A stretch of DNA of 64,000 nt from Monocercomonoides exilis (GCA_001643675.2 LSRY02000023.1:289501-353500); one strand, 5' to 3'; counted from the first letter of the stretch, positions 1 to 13,477 are shown. Program-made: numbers and translations. The notes: generated by a model from the letters alone, not told the origin.

Positions 1-2423
1 GAGAAATATGATCAAATTCTGAGAGGATTTAGAATGACAAGGATAAAATGGAAAGGGGGAGAAGTTGGAAGAGAAGAGGACGATGAACTGGAATAGGATG
101 AAGATACTGAAGAAGAAGAAGAAGAAGAAGAAGAAGAAGAAGAAGAAGGAGAAACGAAACTATAATGCAGATCCTCTTCTGCCATCTTCAATACCATGGA
201 AACATCCATAAGAACAACCGCTGAGAAAGCGTGGTCTGTTTGAAATGGCGGACGAAGCATCATAGCCGCGTAAACCCATCATCTGTACAGCATTTGACTG
301 TCTTCTCTGAATAAACTCCTCTTCTGTACCGAGCCTCTTGTCTAACTTTTTGAATGAATCCTGCGTCGACCCTTCTTCACATCCGCCTCCATTCACTTGC
401 CTCGCCATATCAGCTGTTTATCCGCATCAGACGCCCCATCAAACACACTCCCAAACGCATGCACTGATAGTGTCGCAGAACAATTGCTCAGAATCTCCTT
501 CGCATTACCTGCTTCTACTCCTTTTCTGCTCTGCCGTGCAGCTTCAATTCCCTTCTCCGATATGAATTTTACCTTCACCTAATCATCTGTACTCCATCAC
601 AATAGACGCTGTCATTCAACAGCACAGTGGCTGTGGCTGCATTACAATGTGCGCATTCGCAAGGTGGATCAGCTCATCCTGGCTGATAAAGATATCAATC
701 GCAAACTCGAACTCCTCTGCTTTGTGCTCGAACCATTCAACAAGCACGAAAACCATAGCCGCCAAATCTTCCACAATCGTCTGCTTCATCCCTGCTTCGC
801 TCTTAGTCCCATGCTGCATGAGGATCTCACATGGCTATAAAGTTTAATTCCTCTTCGACTTTGTTCCTCAACTGGATCTCCACCATTTCATCTGCATTTT
901 TGCACAGCTTCAAGGCAGCTGCATGTTCAGCTCTCCCAGCGCATCCAAGGTCTTCCCGTATCCAATGCGCACACGCATCATTTACTGATTGTCTTTTCAG
1001 TTCAAGGCACTGCTCTTCGGCCCTCGACCAGATAGAACAACCACGGCACTCCGCTCTTCTATCTGCACTCAATTTTTCCTCCATTTTCCTCCTCTTTCTC
1101 CTCTTCTTCTTATCACTCCTCATTAAGCAAACGACTTTTTTCACCAGACTTCTTCATCGGGTTTATCTTTTACCTCAATTATTATCAAATGATCAACTGA
1201 TATTTCCACCTGTTCCTCATACTTCCTTCACTTCCATCTGAAGCTATACCCAAAGACCCGTCTGCTTCTTCTTCTTCTGCTTTCCTGAAATCTCCCATTG
1301 AATGCCATTATCTGGTGAAGTTCAAAACACTTCAGGTTCCACTGAATGCTGCTTGTCAGCCTCTATCCACGCCCTCGCCTTCACAAACCTCAGTTCACTC
1401 AGCCCAATTACCTCCACAACCAGCAGAGCCATCGCTTCTTCCAGCTTTCCCTGTTTCTCTTTGATTCCTTCCAAACTCTCTGTGAGCTTTCTGATAGCCG
1501 CCTTTCTCCTCATTCCCTTCACCTTCCTCTGCCTCTTCTCACTCTTCCAGCTCCTCCAGCACAATCGTTGCTGGCGATAGAACCACATCCTCCATTCTCA
1601 TCCCTTCCATCCACAGCCCTTTCTCCACAATTTCCACCACTTCACACACTGCCACCCCTCGCCACATCACTTCATCGTCCAGCTTCACCACCAAATATTT
1701 CAATTGAGACGATCACCATATCTGTAGCGACGGGTCAAACAGATCGCAGATTGAAGGGAACGCATTCACATCTGCTGCCGCAAAGATCCGCTTGCTCCCC
1801 GACTTCGTGCCCACCGACGCTGCAAGCGAAGGAAGCGGGGCGACCAACGGAACCGAAAGCATCGCTGAAAGCGCCACATCGTATGCACACACAACACCCC
1901 CATACAGCACCGCACGCAGCACCGCAACATATCCATATAAGCGTCTGCAGTGCAAGCGGCATGTGCTGCACATTCACACCAGCCGCCTCAGACATCACAA
2001 TTCGAATCCGCATATCGTTTTATCCATCGATGCTGTTGAAGTTAAAAACGCCACCACCGCAATGACATCCGAAGAAGTTGATTGCATGTTCAGATGATGA
2101 CAACTGATCTCCAACCGCCTTCTTATCTTTGCTTCTTCGCTTCCGGAATGGTGAAGTTGATCGGTGTGCTGCTCCAGTTGAAGAAGACGAAGGCGCTGAG
2201 CGAAGAGATGACTATTGTATGTTCTGGCCACAAGAAGCATTTTCAGTTTCCGCACTTCGTCATCAGGCAGCCCTAATGGTGAAACAAATACAACATTTTC
2301 ATTTGTTTCAGAAAGGTCTACAAGCAGAGAAAACCTGCTTTTTTCATTCAGTTTGAAAGGATTGAAGCAGGATATCTTTTGATAATGCGTCTGTGTTAAC
2401 CGAAAGGGAGAAGAAAAAGGCAC
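1..2423 (-). pseudogene. degenerate coding remnant, family not recognised
   Basis: The minus strand holds a chain of protein-like segments in changing frames, each ended by a stop without a plausible intron at the switch. In order they lie near 2390-1995, 1973-1713, 1710-1540, 1560-1290, 1110-830, 810-620, 578-395 and 408-160, ending in a Ser run at 170-110. Several look like former coding sequence: a helical Lys/Glu segment (residues such as KLTESLEGIKEKQGKLEEA near 1500), ELRFVKARAWIEADKQ near 1400, and a piece containing VKLDDEVMWRGVAVCEVVEIV near 1670 directly after an in-frame TGA. The composition resembles the GC-rich 3' parts of other genes here. I could not assign a family. It may be a pseudogene, a poorly assembled gene, or a gene whose splice sites I cannot see; the left end lies outside the window. 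Confidence 0.45.
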
Positions 2424-2509
2424 ATGCTGAAATGAAAGAAACTTGTATGAAAGAAACTGTTTTAATCAAATTTGAGAAAAGATTGCTTTTTCTTTTTTCT
2501 TTTTTCAAT

Positions 2510-2783
<274 letters not shown>

Positions 2784-3596
2784 GAGTTTGTAATAAATGG
2801 TGATTTATTCTGAAAAATCTCATTAATAATTGCTTTATGTCACCTCCTTTTCGAATATTATTCTTACGCAACGAGCATTGTTTTGATAAATCTTTCCTGT
2901 TTTGTCATTTTTTATAAAAAAAATTCTTGATTTAAAGCAAATCAATTTTTTTATCTTTCAGCAAAAGAAAATTATAAAAACTTAGTAAATATCAATAAAT
3001 TTATAATGAATATTCGAATAGATGAAATGAAAATGCAGAAATAAAAACATGCAATTCATTTGATTCAAATAGCTCGAAAGCAGTAGCTAACAAAAGCGTA
3101 TTCTATTATATTATTAACGTTCTGTATGTTATCACCAGAATTTTGAAATGCTTTTCAATAATAAGCTCAGAAAATAACAATATATAAAACCAATAAAACA
3201 ATAATGGGAACGGAATGATCATCATTTTTTGATCATTCATGATCTTTTGTGGGACAAAATTAAAGTAGAGGAACTTTACAAAAAAAATTTGCCATATGTA
3301 ACATTTTTTCATAACCATTCGTTGATATAAATAATGATGAAAAATTAACGAAAATAGTAATATTTCACGTTCTTTCACAAAAAAAGAAATTGCTCAATTT
3401 TATTAAAGTGATTTTGAATGCTCAAGCAACCAAAATTTCAAAATTTGTAAAGTTAGTTCATTGAAAAAAAAGTTATTTTTTGAAAAAAAGATCAGGATAA
3501 AAATAAAAATAACCCTATTTATTGTGTTATTTGGTTATTGGATTAAAATGCGTTCATAACTGTGCTACAATGTAGCGCAATACTTTCAAAAGAATA
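2784..3596. other. AT-rich intergenic DNA
   Basis: About 810 bp of AT-rich sequence with homopolymer A and T tracts between the TTTA array and the 3' end of the SMYD5-like gene. The open frame at 3106-3378 on the minus strand has the Ile/Phe/Lys bias of random AT-rich DNA. I see no gene or RNA here. Confidence 0.6.
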
Positions 3597-6009
3597 TCAA
3601 TGATTCCTTTTCCTTTTTAGTTCCCTTTTGCATCTCAGGCAGTCGCAAAGAAATCCGTAATCTTCTTTCAAAATCTTCTGCCTCTCTTCAACAGGGAGCA
3701 TAAGCTCATCTTCGCTTAGATAGCTAATTCTAACTTCTTCTCCGCTCTGAATCTGCTTCAAAGCAACCAAATGGACCATTGCAGAATCATGCCCCTTTTC
3801 TTGCTTGTACACAACCGCCTCTGCATTCGGCTCGCAAGAGTGGTTCGCGTTCGAATGCAGCAGGAATATCCCCAGCCCCACAGCGCGCGGAATCAGGTCA
3901 CGAGGAAGAATGGAACTGTACTGCGAAGGATAATACGGAGCCCCATCTTTCGAGTCGTCGCACGACTTTGTTGAGGAAGAAAGCTGAGCTTCGCTTGCTT
4001 GCAAATTCTGATGCTTTCCAGTCTTATCTTTCTTTTTGCCTCCTTCCGCAGCTCGCTTTTGATCAGGCTTTGTGCTCCTTTTCACCTCTTCCTCTGCATT
4101 TTTGCAGTATACTTCCAATGGATTCCACACGCCTATCCATGAAGAGTTCAGCGCAGCTACGCTGAGGATCTTCTCGAAAGTGAGTGAAGATGGGTGAGGA
4201 GCAGGAAAAGATAGGAGGAAATTTGACATTGATGACGAAGATGACGAAGATGACGAAGGGATAGAAGAAGGTTCAGATGAGGAAGATAACACATGAGAAG
4301 AAGAAGGTAAATAGAAAAGCGAATTGACACAGCTGTTCATCCACTTTTGCACTTCTTTTTCTTCTGCTGACGAAATGTCCTCACTTTCAAAAGAGAAGCA
4401 ATCCTTCAACAGGCCATTCAATTCAGAAACAACAGAAAATGACTGGGGCCCATCCGCTTTGATCCATCTGCCATCAGACTGAATGTTGCTAGCGTCAGAC
4501 GAGCCGCCTGTGGATTTCAAAGAAGAGCCATTGCTTTCCTCTTCTCCTCTTTCATTTTCTTCCTCTTCATCTTCTTCGTCTTCTTCGTCTTCATGCTCAA
4601 TTTCAAACAGTTCATCAAACTCTTTCTCTTCCTCTGTGCGTTTGTCCTCTTTCTGTTTTTTGCCTTCTTTTTTCTTTGCCGGCTCCCCAATCTGTTTGGA
4701 GGGTTCAGCAGCCGTTTGTGTCTGAGACAGAAGCGGATGCTGAAAAGTCCGAGTGACAAAAATGTTGAACGGCATCTGCGCCAAAAACAGCATCTGCTTC
4801 ATCGCCCGCTGAGCCGGCATCGAAAAGGCATACAGCGCGTCCTGGATGGAAACAGTTTCCCTCTTTTCGACGATGAGCTGCTGCAGAATGGCTCTGTATC
4901 TGTTCAAAACCATCGCACAAATACGCGCAGCGAGGCAGTGGATCCCGTCGGCCTTTCTGAAAAACGCGTGAAGTGAATCAATCTGTGAAGATGTCATTGG
5001 ATAAAGCGCAAGTGATGAAGTGGGAAGTGTATGAAGAGACGACGAAGATGAAGAAGATGAAGAAGACGAAGAGGGTTCTGATGTGTTTGTTGAAGAGTGT
5101 TGAGAAGATGGTGCAGGAGCAGCTGAAGAAGCTAATAATTCCTCAGATGCCGGTTTTTGTGTATCATCTTTAGGTTTCAGGCTCTCCTTTGAGAGTTTTG
5201 TTCTTGTGCATAAGATGTTGTGATATTGAGAAAAGGAAGCTTGTCTGCACTCTTCACTGCAATACAACACATTGCAAAATGGACATTCTTATTAAAATTA
5301 AATCAAATAGTTTGAAGGATATAAATACAATTATCAGTTCAATAAACATTTCATAAAACTTGCTGTTGAAGCAAACCTATTTCTTGCGTTTCTTCTGGTG
5401 CACATTGTTTAAATACTGGAGAAAACGTTGTTGAAGGAAATGAACTATTCTTTGCTTTTGCAGCCTTTGCCCACTGATCAGAAAGCGTTCCAACAAATTT
5501 GAGGCAATGATGGCACACATTAGTTTCATTCTAATTTTATTTATAAGAATTAAATTTCAAATCAAATGAAAAAAACATTTTTATTTATAAAATACATCTG
5601 TTTCTTTGATGCTTGAAATTGAAAGTGGTTTTTCATCGAGAATACGTGAATTTTTATTAATTTTAACCTTTGTAAAAAGGGCTCTTCCATGATTTGAATC
5701 GACATATCTTACAATAAAATAGATATTGAAAGAATATAAATATAATAATTGCTAGCATCACCTTGGTTCGATAACTTCTTTTTTTGAAAAGGAAGCCAAC
5801 GTAGATTGTATTATTGAATCATTTAGCATTTTTGAATGAAATTCTGACAAGGGTATCATTGCAGAAATATGCTTAAAACATTGAAATGATTCAATATACT
5901 GTTTTGTTGCAAAATAAGCAGCGCCGTGCTTTTCAGCAAGAGAGGGATTCATAATTTCAAACTTTTCATCGAAAATTTGTTTTGAAGCCTCGCCCACATT
6001 TATCGCCAT
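3597..6009 (-). CDS. SMYD5: SMYD5-like SET and MYND domain lysine methyltransferase
   Basis: Predicted S-adenosylmethionine-dependent protein lysine methyltransferase of 734 aa. Exons on the minus strand: 6009-5762, 5707-5596, 5530-5377 and 5287-3597. The SET domain opens with RYVDSNHGRALF and is split by a MYND-type zinc region: VCHHC, then CPFCNVLYCSEECRQ and YHNILC, spacing that resembles human SMYD5 rather than SMYD1-3. The second SET half carries ANHSCEPNA and GEEVRISYL, followed by a post-SET Cys cluster FLCDCLRC. Between the MYND and the second SET half lies about 350 residues of Ser, Glu and Lys runs absent from animal homologues, all in exon 4. The first in-frame ATG is 6009. Human SMYD5 is reported to act on histones and on ribosomal protein eL40; substrate here is inferred. 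It is divergent to the Mtq2 gene 234 bp away. Confidence 0.85.
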
Positions 6010-6243
6010 TGAAAGTGTGAGCAATATATATTTTGAAATCAGAATAATATCTTCGAACAATCAAAAATCGATGATGCCTTGAAAACCGTTTCAGAAAAAA
6101 CGAAAATGTTCAAATATATAACGTTCAAAGATAATTTAAGTATGATTATTGAATTCTCTGCCCATAACTAATTAATTAATCTATAAATTTGTTATTTTAT
6201 TTCTTATCTAAAAGTTAAATTTAAAAAAAATATTGACATTTAC

Positions 6244-7161
6244 ATGGCACTATCTCATAATAGTGAATCAGCAAAAAATTTTTTACCCACTCCACTTTAT
6301 CCAGATAAAATAGATTCATCAGTATATCCACCTTCTGAAGACAGTTTTCTTTTGATAGATGCAATTGAAAAAGAACTTCCGATGTTAATTGCTTCATCTC
6401 CAAGATTCTGTATGGAAATTGGATGTGGTAGCGGAGTAATTATAAATTTTTTTCGCAGTTATGTTTCTTCTTGCTCTCAATGTTTTGCTGTCGATATCAA
6501 CAGGAAAGCACTTGAAACATCAACAGAAACGTCTATTTTAAACAAGGTTTATTTTTGTGTTGAATTAAAAATAAAAGTATTAAATTTCCTAGAACAGCAT
6601 CGAATTTATTCAATGTGATCTTTTATCTCCTTTTTCAAGAAGATTGCACCATTCAATAGATGTGCTACTTTTCAATCCTCCATATGTGCCAACTGACACA
6701 GAAGAAATGGAAGGAAGTCAGGTTGGTTGCGGAGGAACAGAAAGCATTTACTCAACTTGGGCGGGAGGGTTGTATGCTCCATGTATAATTTGAAGAATTA
6801 CAAATTTTTATTCATTTCATAGAGATGGAATGGAAATTACTTGGAAAGTCCTCAACCTTCTTGATGTTTGCATTTCTGTAAATAAAAAATTTATTGATTA
6901 AGGATTATTTCGTTTAACTTTCATTTTCAGGATTATCTGTCTGAACAAGGCGTTGCCTATATTGTTTTCTTGGCAGATAATAATCCAAAAAGCGTTAGAG
7001 AAGAAATGAAGAAGCGTGGATTTACGTCAAAGGTAATGCTTTTTTTTATTTTTATCTTTTTAAAATAGAAGAAATGCATGTTCTAGATTGTGAAAAAACG
7101 AGGAGCAGGAATTGAACTTCTGTACATAATCAAATTTCAGCGCGTTCCAAAAGCAGATTGA
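6244..7161 (+). CDS. MTQ2: eRF1 glutamine methyltransferase catalytic subunit (HemK2/N6AMT1/Mtq2)
   Basis: Class I SAM-dependent methyltransferase of 232 aa. In yeast and animals this enzyme with Trm112 methylates the Gln of the GGQ motif in translation termination factor eRF1. Exons: 6244-6546, 6593-6768, 6823-6865, 6931-7032 and 7087-7161, all joining in frame. The N-terminus has the family signature VYPPSEDSFLLIDAIE, followed by the SAM loop EIGCGSG, the acidic FAVDIN strand and the catalytic NPPYVPT. The C-terminal strand VKKRGAGIELLYIIKF ends the fold. The length fits the family (about 215-230 aa). The gene is AT-rich throughout, with introns of 46-66 bp and no low-complexity insert. Its promoter is probably shared with the SMYD5-like gene. 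Confidence 0.92.
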
Positions 7162-7521
7162 TTTTATACCTGCAAAGTGTCTTATCAATCATAAGCTGTT
7201 CGGTGCAAAAATAGTTTTTTGAGCGAAGATTTTTCCCTTCATTCAATCTTAGAGCTGCAAATGTTTAGAAAAGAAACATTTTAAATATTTTTTTTCCTTT
7301 TTTTGGTTTCTTTGAAAAAAAACACAATTAATTATTTTTTTAAAAAGAGGAAACAACACGATATTTGAGAACAGTTTAAACGAGGGAAGGCAAGTGTCTG
7401 TGTGTGCAATAAAACAATTTCAGTGAGGAAATTGCAAATTTTCCATTAAAGAAAAATGCTTGTAAAGAAGTGAAGCTGCCAACCCACCCAATCAGAGCAT
7501 CTGAAATACGATGTGAACAAA
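7162..7521. other. intergenic region between convergent genes
   Basis: 360 bp between the 3' ends of the Mtq2 and LSM14 genes. AT-rich with A and T homopolymers; presumably contains both 3' ends. No further feature seen. Confidence 0.5.
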
Positions 7522-8948
7522 CTAAGATGAATCCCGCTTTTCATCTGCAAACTCATTATAATGTTGTGTGTGATGGTAATATCCTCGAGGTCTTCCATAT
7601 CCTCCTCTGCCATACCCTCCGCCTCTTCTGTACCCTCTCCCTCTACCTGGCCCGCCTCTCCAGCCAATCTCTCCAAAAGTCTCCACGTTGTGCTGTCTGC
7701 TCCACCCACGGCCTCTTCCTCCTGCACCCGACCCAAACGAACCAGGGCCGTCACGCTCTCCAGACGGTGTGAGGTGATCAAAGAACGATTCGGCCTTGGA
7801 ATACGCGGGCTTAATATCCTCCTCATCGTCATCGCTGTCCTCGTTGTCCTCTTTGCCTTCCTTCCCGTCTTCGGCTTTGACGTCTTTCTTCTTCTTCCCT
7901 TTTTCCTCTGATTTTAACGCCTCGTATTCCTTTTCCTTATCAAAACGCTTCATAGACTCTTCCAAATCAAAAGGTTTGTCGTCTTCTGGACGACGATTAA
8001 ACGGCCTTGGATTAGACGATTCCCATCTCGACCCTGATGCATGAGAATAATCTCCATCTCTTTGGCCCCAAGATCCTCTTCCTCTTCCTCTCCACCCTCC
8101 TCCTCTTCGCTCTCTTGCCCACTCATTCCTTTCTCCATCTCTGGACTGATCCCATCCTCCTTCTCGTCCTCCTCTTCTATTCCAACCTCCTCGTCTGCTG
8201 TCATCTCTGTAATCATCATCACGCCCTTCTTTTGATCTTTCGTAGTCCCATTCAGATCTTCCTCTTCCTCTTCCCCTTGAATAACCATCTCCACGATCAC
8301 GATAATCACCTTTTCCTCCACCTAAATTAAAAAATACAATTTCCCAAAAGAATGCACTCATAAATTTTCTTGACTTTCAAAAAAATTACATACCGGATAT
8401 TGAAACCTGGCTCATTGCATTATCAAAGGTTTCTCTCTGAAACAAATATATTTAATAAACAAAATGAACATAAAAAAACAAAGTCGTACGCCATCTTCTT
8501 TTGGCTTATCCTTTGGTTCCTGAAAACATAGTTCATAAAAATAGTAATAAAAAATGAATAGAACAAATTACAGTGTAGAAAACAAACAGATTCTTGACTG
8601 ACATCAATATGTGCGATATCTGATGCATGAAAAGACATTACCGGAACAATTTTATCACTTTTTTCATCCGGAGCATCAGTTTTTCTTCCTTCAGTGCCAA
8701 AATTAACAACTTTGAATAAGAAATGGTCAATAAACAACAATAAGTTTCAGTAAAACAGATAATAATACAACAAATAAATGGATTACAAAATGAAGCGTTT
8801 TTATAAATTTGGATCGAAAACCTTTGCTGAGAATAATATAAGATGATTCAACATCAACAGAAGTCAAAGTTCCTTCATATCTCACTTGATTATGAGTTAA
8901 AATAGAAAATCTTGATCCAATCAATCCTTCAAGCCAAGCGCTTGCCAT
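7522..8948 (-). CDS. LSM14: LSM14/Scd6/Rap55 family mRNA decapping and translation repressor
   Basis: Predicted RNA-binding protein of P-bodies, 373 aa. Exons: 8948-8822, 8709-8588, 8519-8490, 8436-8394 and 8321-7522. The N-terminal divergent Lsm domain reads GLIGSRFSILTHNQVRYEGTL, then LSKVVNFGTEGRKTD and FHASDIAHIDVSQES, matching the LSM14 order. After a short linker comes an RGG-rich stretch, then an FDF-like box (PFDLEESMKRFDKEKE), an acidic linker, an FFD-like motif (AYSKAESFFDHLTP) and a TFG-like box (NVETFGEIGWRGG), ending in a second RGG region. In most homologues the RGG blocks flank the FDF box in the same way. Exons 1-4 are AT-rich and tiny; exon 5 is GC-richer and holds all the RGG and acidic repeats. 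The 30-nt exon 3 is unusually small. Confidence 0.88.
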
Positions 8949-9197
8949 TTTTTAAAAAGGAAAATATCTTTAATAAAAAATTATTGATCACTCCCAATAT
9001 TCCACTTTTCCATCCATTATTAGTTTTTTTATTTTCGAAGCCAAAAAATATTGAAGTTTGCATTTTATTTTTCATTGCATAAGCAAAACTTAATAGAAAA
9101 CATAATTCAAATTTTCAAAAATTTGGTGAGATGAGTATTTTTTTATGATTCATAAAAATGTTGAAAAGTGAAGTGAATGGCAACATCAAATATATAT

Positions 9198-11657
9198 TTA
9201 TTCTTGTTTCATCCGTTTCATGTTAACTTTTTTATTTTTTTGTCCCTTGCTCTGCTGTCCATCTGCTTTGTTCGATTTTTTCTTTTGCATCTGCTTCATC
9301 ACGAACTTCAGCATCTTATTTTGGCTCATTTTTCTCGGCTTTGCTTCTTTCTCTTCAATCATCTTTGCATGTTTCGCTTTCTTTCTGCCCAAATCCTTTG
9401 GATCTGCCCTCTTCCTGTTCCGCGCATCCAGATAAAGCGAGGCTTTGCTAGCGATTTTGGAGGCAGAATCAACAGATTCCTTAATGCTGGTGGGGTCCTT
9501 TGCCACAAACACCTCTTCGCCAATGACAGAGACGATTTGGTTGTACCCGTCATACAGCAGCTTCCGTGCAAAGTCTGAGGTTGTGCTGGTGGGGATGATA
9601 AGAGGAGGAAGAGAAAAAGGAGAAGTGAGAAGTGAGAAGAAAGAAGAAGAAGAAGAAGAAAAAGAAGAAGAAGAAAAAGAAGAAGAAGAAAAAGAAGAAG
9701 AAGAAGAATGATGAAGTTAGAGATATAATGTTATAATCAAAATAAAATAAATGAAATAAATCCCAATCAAACCTTCTTGTTGCGTAGGACTTGAGCATCT
9801 TAGCGAAGTTCCTGTAGTTGATGAAGAAGAAGCACTGGCTGGAGATTGTGTCGAGGTCTCTTTTAGAGAGAATAAACTCAGCTATTTCTGCATCCAGTTC
9901 AGGTGGGATGGGAAGAGGAAAAGGCACGTCGAATGGGAAAGGCGACGGAAGAGAAGGATCGGTTGAGTCGAAGATGCAGTTTGGAGAAGGAGGATGAGAA
10001 GAAGAGGAAGAGGAAGAAGAAGAAGAAGAATGAGAAGAAGATTTCTTTGAGGATTGGGATTTGGATTTCTTGCTTTTGGATTTGCTGTCTTCTTCTTCTT
10101 CTTCTTCGTCTTCTTCGTCTTCGTCGTCGTCATCTTCTTCCTCCTCTTCTTCCTCCTCTTCCTCATCTTCATCATCTTCTTCTTCCTCTTCTTTCTCCTC
10201 CTTCTTTTCTTCCTTCTTCTCCTTCTCCTTCTTCTTCTCTTTCTCTTTCTTCTCTTCCTTCTTTCTCTTCTCTTCTTCTTCACTGAAGTCATCATAATTC
10301 TTTATTCTGTCTATTCCATCTCTGCTGCACGCAACAGAACGCGCAACAAACAGACAGACACGCCAATCTTTCCATTTGGACAACAAAATCTGAAAAAAAA
10401 AGTTTCGAAAAAGAAAAATAAACAAACAAACAAATTATTAACGAATAAATGGAAAGAAACAAAGAGGGAAAAAGAAAAGATAAAGACAAATTGGTTTTGA
10501 AACATTCAGTGCAAATGAAGAAAAAAAATGTAATGTGATGCCAATTTTGCGAAGATAATGAACATTTACGATGAATAAAGAAGAAGCATAATAATTGCAG
10601 AAGTGATGCACAGAATAAGCAAAATACAATTTAATACATAAATATATGTATATATAAATATTAAAGAAATCTTCAATCAACAGAAATATATGAATGCGTT
10701 TCACACCTTAACAGCGACAGACACAGGCCATATAAGAGGACGGATAATTCTCTCGTAGATGTTATTCGCATCTTCTTTCCTTCCAGCTTCGGCCAGCTGT
10801 TCGAGAAACGGTTTTATTATCATCTTTAATGCTGGATATGGAATCTTTAATCAAATGACATTTCAAAAAAAAAAAAAAATACAGCGCAATTATAAAAAAA
10901 TTGGATAAAAGAAGTGAAAAACCAACAAACATCAGGGTTCTTTTTCCAGAGAGTTTGCATGAATTCTGTTGTAACAATATGATATGGCTCAAAAATTCCC
11001 TCTTCCTTCATATTGATCAAGTTATCATTTAGTATTTGCCTTGCAAACTTGCCAACATATCTCAGATCCCAATGGATCGATGAAAGATAATCCAACCCAC
11101 TAAAGAAAAATCTGCGAATAAGCTTCAAAAACTTATCTATCCTATGTCTGTCGATGTTTTCCCATTCTCTATTCAAAACGAAGTAGAATGACTTCATGTA
11201 CATGATGCAAATTTGAGGTTGGGGCGATACAGAAATCAAATCTGACAAATTTCTTGCTAACATTTCTTGATTTTCGGGCATGTCGCACACCCAATAATCT
11301 GAGAAAATATGAAAAAAACATTTCAAAAGAACAAAAAATAAAAACAAAAAAAGAGTTGATAATAAAAAAGATCAAGCCGTTATAAAGTCCCATCCATAGC
11401 TTTTGCATGTCAAGCTCTGGTATTGTTTCTTGGTTTGAAAGCCAATGCGTAAATTTTAGAAGGGCTTTATCTCGCTCAGTTTTTGCTGAAAGGGATTTTC
11501 CATTTTTTTTGAAATTGTTCAGAAAAGCCCAGAATAATAAGAAAACAATTTAATTAAAAAAGATAATCAACACTAAAAACTATTGCTTCAAACAGGTAGA
11601 TGCGAATTTTCTTGGAAAGTCTCCAATAATACTTTTTTCCTCGTTCTTTTTTGACAT
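9198..11657 (-). CDS. RRP1: RRP1/Nop52 ribosomal RNA processing protein
   Basis: Nucleolar factor for 27S/28S pre-rRNA processing, 560 aa. Exons: 11657-11594, 11485-11378, 11298-10931, 10844-10707, 10389-9773 and 9585-9198. The start is MSKKNEEKS; exon 1 alone would be easy to miss. Conserved segments are SKTERDKALLKFTHWL, LWMGLYNDYWVCDMP and LNREWENIDRHRIDKF, all aligning with Nop52. The middle has a Lys/Glu then Asp/Glu then Ser run (about residues 250-350) not typical of the family, and the C-terminus is Lys-rich and probably a nucleolar targeting tail. The second intron (11377-11299) starts with GC, not GT. The last intron (9772-9586) is filled with GAA repeats on the plus strand. Divergent to the CC2D1 gene, 290 bp apart. 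Confidence 0.87.
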
Positions 11658-11947
11658 AAATCTATATTGTGGGATTATTTATTCTAATTAACTTGCAATT
11701 ATCGCCTTTTGTGCAATAAAATTAGTGAATCTTTATCACACTTGAGATATCATCTGATTCGAAATAATATATTCAATATTGGTTTGATCATTAGGAAAAA
11801 GATAATTCTTTCATCAAAGTCTGAAACAGTGTTATCATTTATTTTAAAATAACCTTTTCTTTTTAATGTTGAAATCTATTTATTTGAACTCTTTTATGTA
11901 TAAATTGTTGCGTTATAAAATCAACATTCTTAAAACCATATCTTAAC

Positions 11948-13442
11948 ATGTCAGAGAAGGTATTTTTTTAATTTTATTTTTGAATTCAATTGCTTAATAT
12001 TAACTAGCAAGAGGAACAAAACCAGGAACATTTGAAAGCTGAAAAACTTATGGAAGAAATTAAAATCGATGATTTACTTAAAGATGATGACGGAAGCAAC
12101 ATTGCAGATGATGATCCTGAACTGCTTGCAATGCTCGATGGTCTTGATGGAGAAGAAGAAGAAAAATGGAATCAGGAAATTGCCATTCAGGCATATAAAG
12201 ATTATTATGCAAAATTGAAATCTGAAGGTAAACCGAATGTTTCCTTATTGAGAGAAGCCAAAAGGATCAAAGAATCACCATGGGACCCATCTAATCCTCC
12301 ATGCAAACCAGAAGAATTTTTGGGTGTATCTTCTCAACCAAAAGTTCAATCCACACCTCCAAATCAATCTCCAAAGCCATCTTCTCCTCCAAATATATCA
12401 TCAACCAAACCTCCACCAAAATCAGATGACGATGTGCTTGCAGAACTAATGAGTGATCCTGAACTCAAGAAGGCAGCGATGGATTCTTCCCCTTCCTCTT
12501 CTAACCCGCCACCACCTCCTCCTCGTAATCGTCCTTCTCCATCTTCACCTCCACCTCCTCCTTTAAAAAGATCTTCAAAACCCACTTCATCATCCAATCT
12601 TGCAGCACCCGAAGAAGCTGCTTCATCTTTCACTACTCCATCAAGTCCTGCGAATCATCCACCAGAAGCCCCAAAGTCTGTTTCGAAATCGTACGACAAA
12701 AGCAAAGCTCAGCTGCTTCTGAACATTATTGAAAAAGAAGTAGCAACATACCAGCAGCTCCAGATGCAGATGACTGACTGCTCGTTTGGAGATGTCAGCA
12801 AGCTGTGCCAGCGGATCATTGATCTTGAGAGGGAAGCGATTGCGCGGGTGAATCTGAATGTGTCGCTGGACAACAAGACACGCGCGCGCATCACTAACCG
12901 CCGCTTTGTGCATCCGCTGGTGTTCACACAGATACCTGACAACTCGTTTGAGCTGCGGATAGACCGCGTCAAGAACTTCTCTCTGAAGAAGGACGTGGTC
13001 TTCCGCGTAATCCCTGGCGGCGCTGAGGGCGATGCGAAGGAAGCGCCGAAAAAGAGCTCGCACCATTCCTCTTCTGACCCGGTGTCGCCAACGTTCAAGC
13101 TGACGCCTGTGAAAGAGGAAGGGAAGGAGATCGGGTGGACAGCAATGTTTCCGCTGGGAGAGCGGCCGAAGAACCGCTTGGAGCTCTCAGACGCCTCGCT
13201 CGACATTCAGATGTGCTCAAAGGGATTCTTCGGAAGCCTGTCGGTGCTGTGTGCGGAACATGTTATTGAATTTGACTTAAAATTCTTTTTTTCGACTTTA
13301 TTTTATAATTTTTTTTCTTTTATAACATTTTTCATTATTCTTTTTATTTTATCACATTTTACATAATTATTTTTATTTTTCTATTCGTCACCTAATTTTC
13401 TCTTCACTATTATTTTCTCCTCCTCTAATATCTGTCTATCTG

Positions 13443-13477
<35 letters not shown>

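Noticed and set aside
1346..2065. 239-codon plus-strand frame rich in Pro, His and Ser
   Set aside because: Antisense of the GC-rich minus-strand coding remnant; composition is that of a shadow frame.
3106..3378. 90-codon minus-strand frame rich in Ile, Phe and Lys
   Set aside because: Matches expectation for random AT-rich sequence; no homology or splice context.
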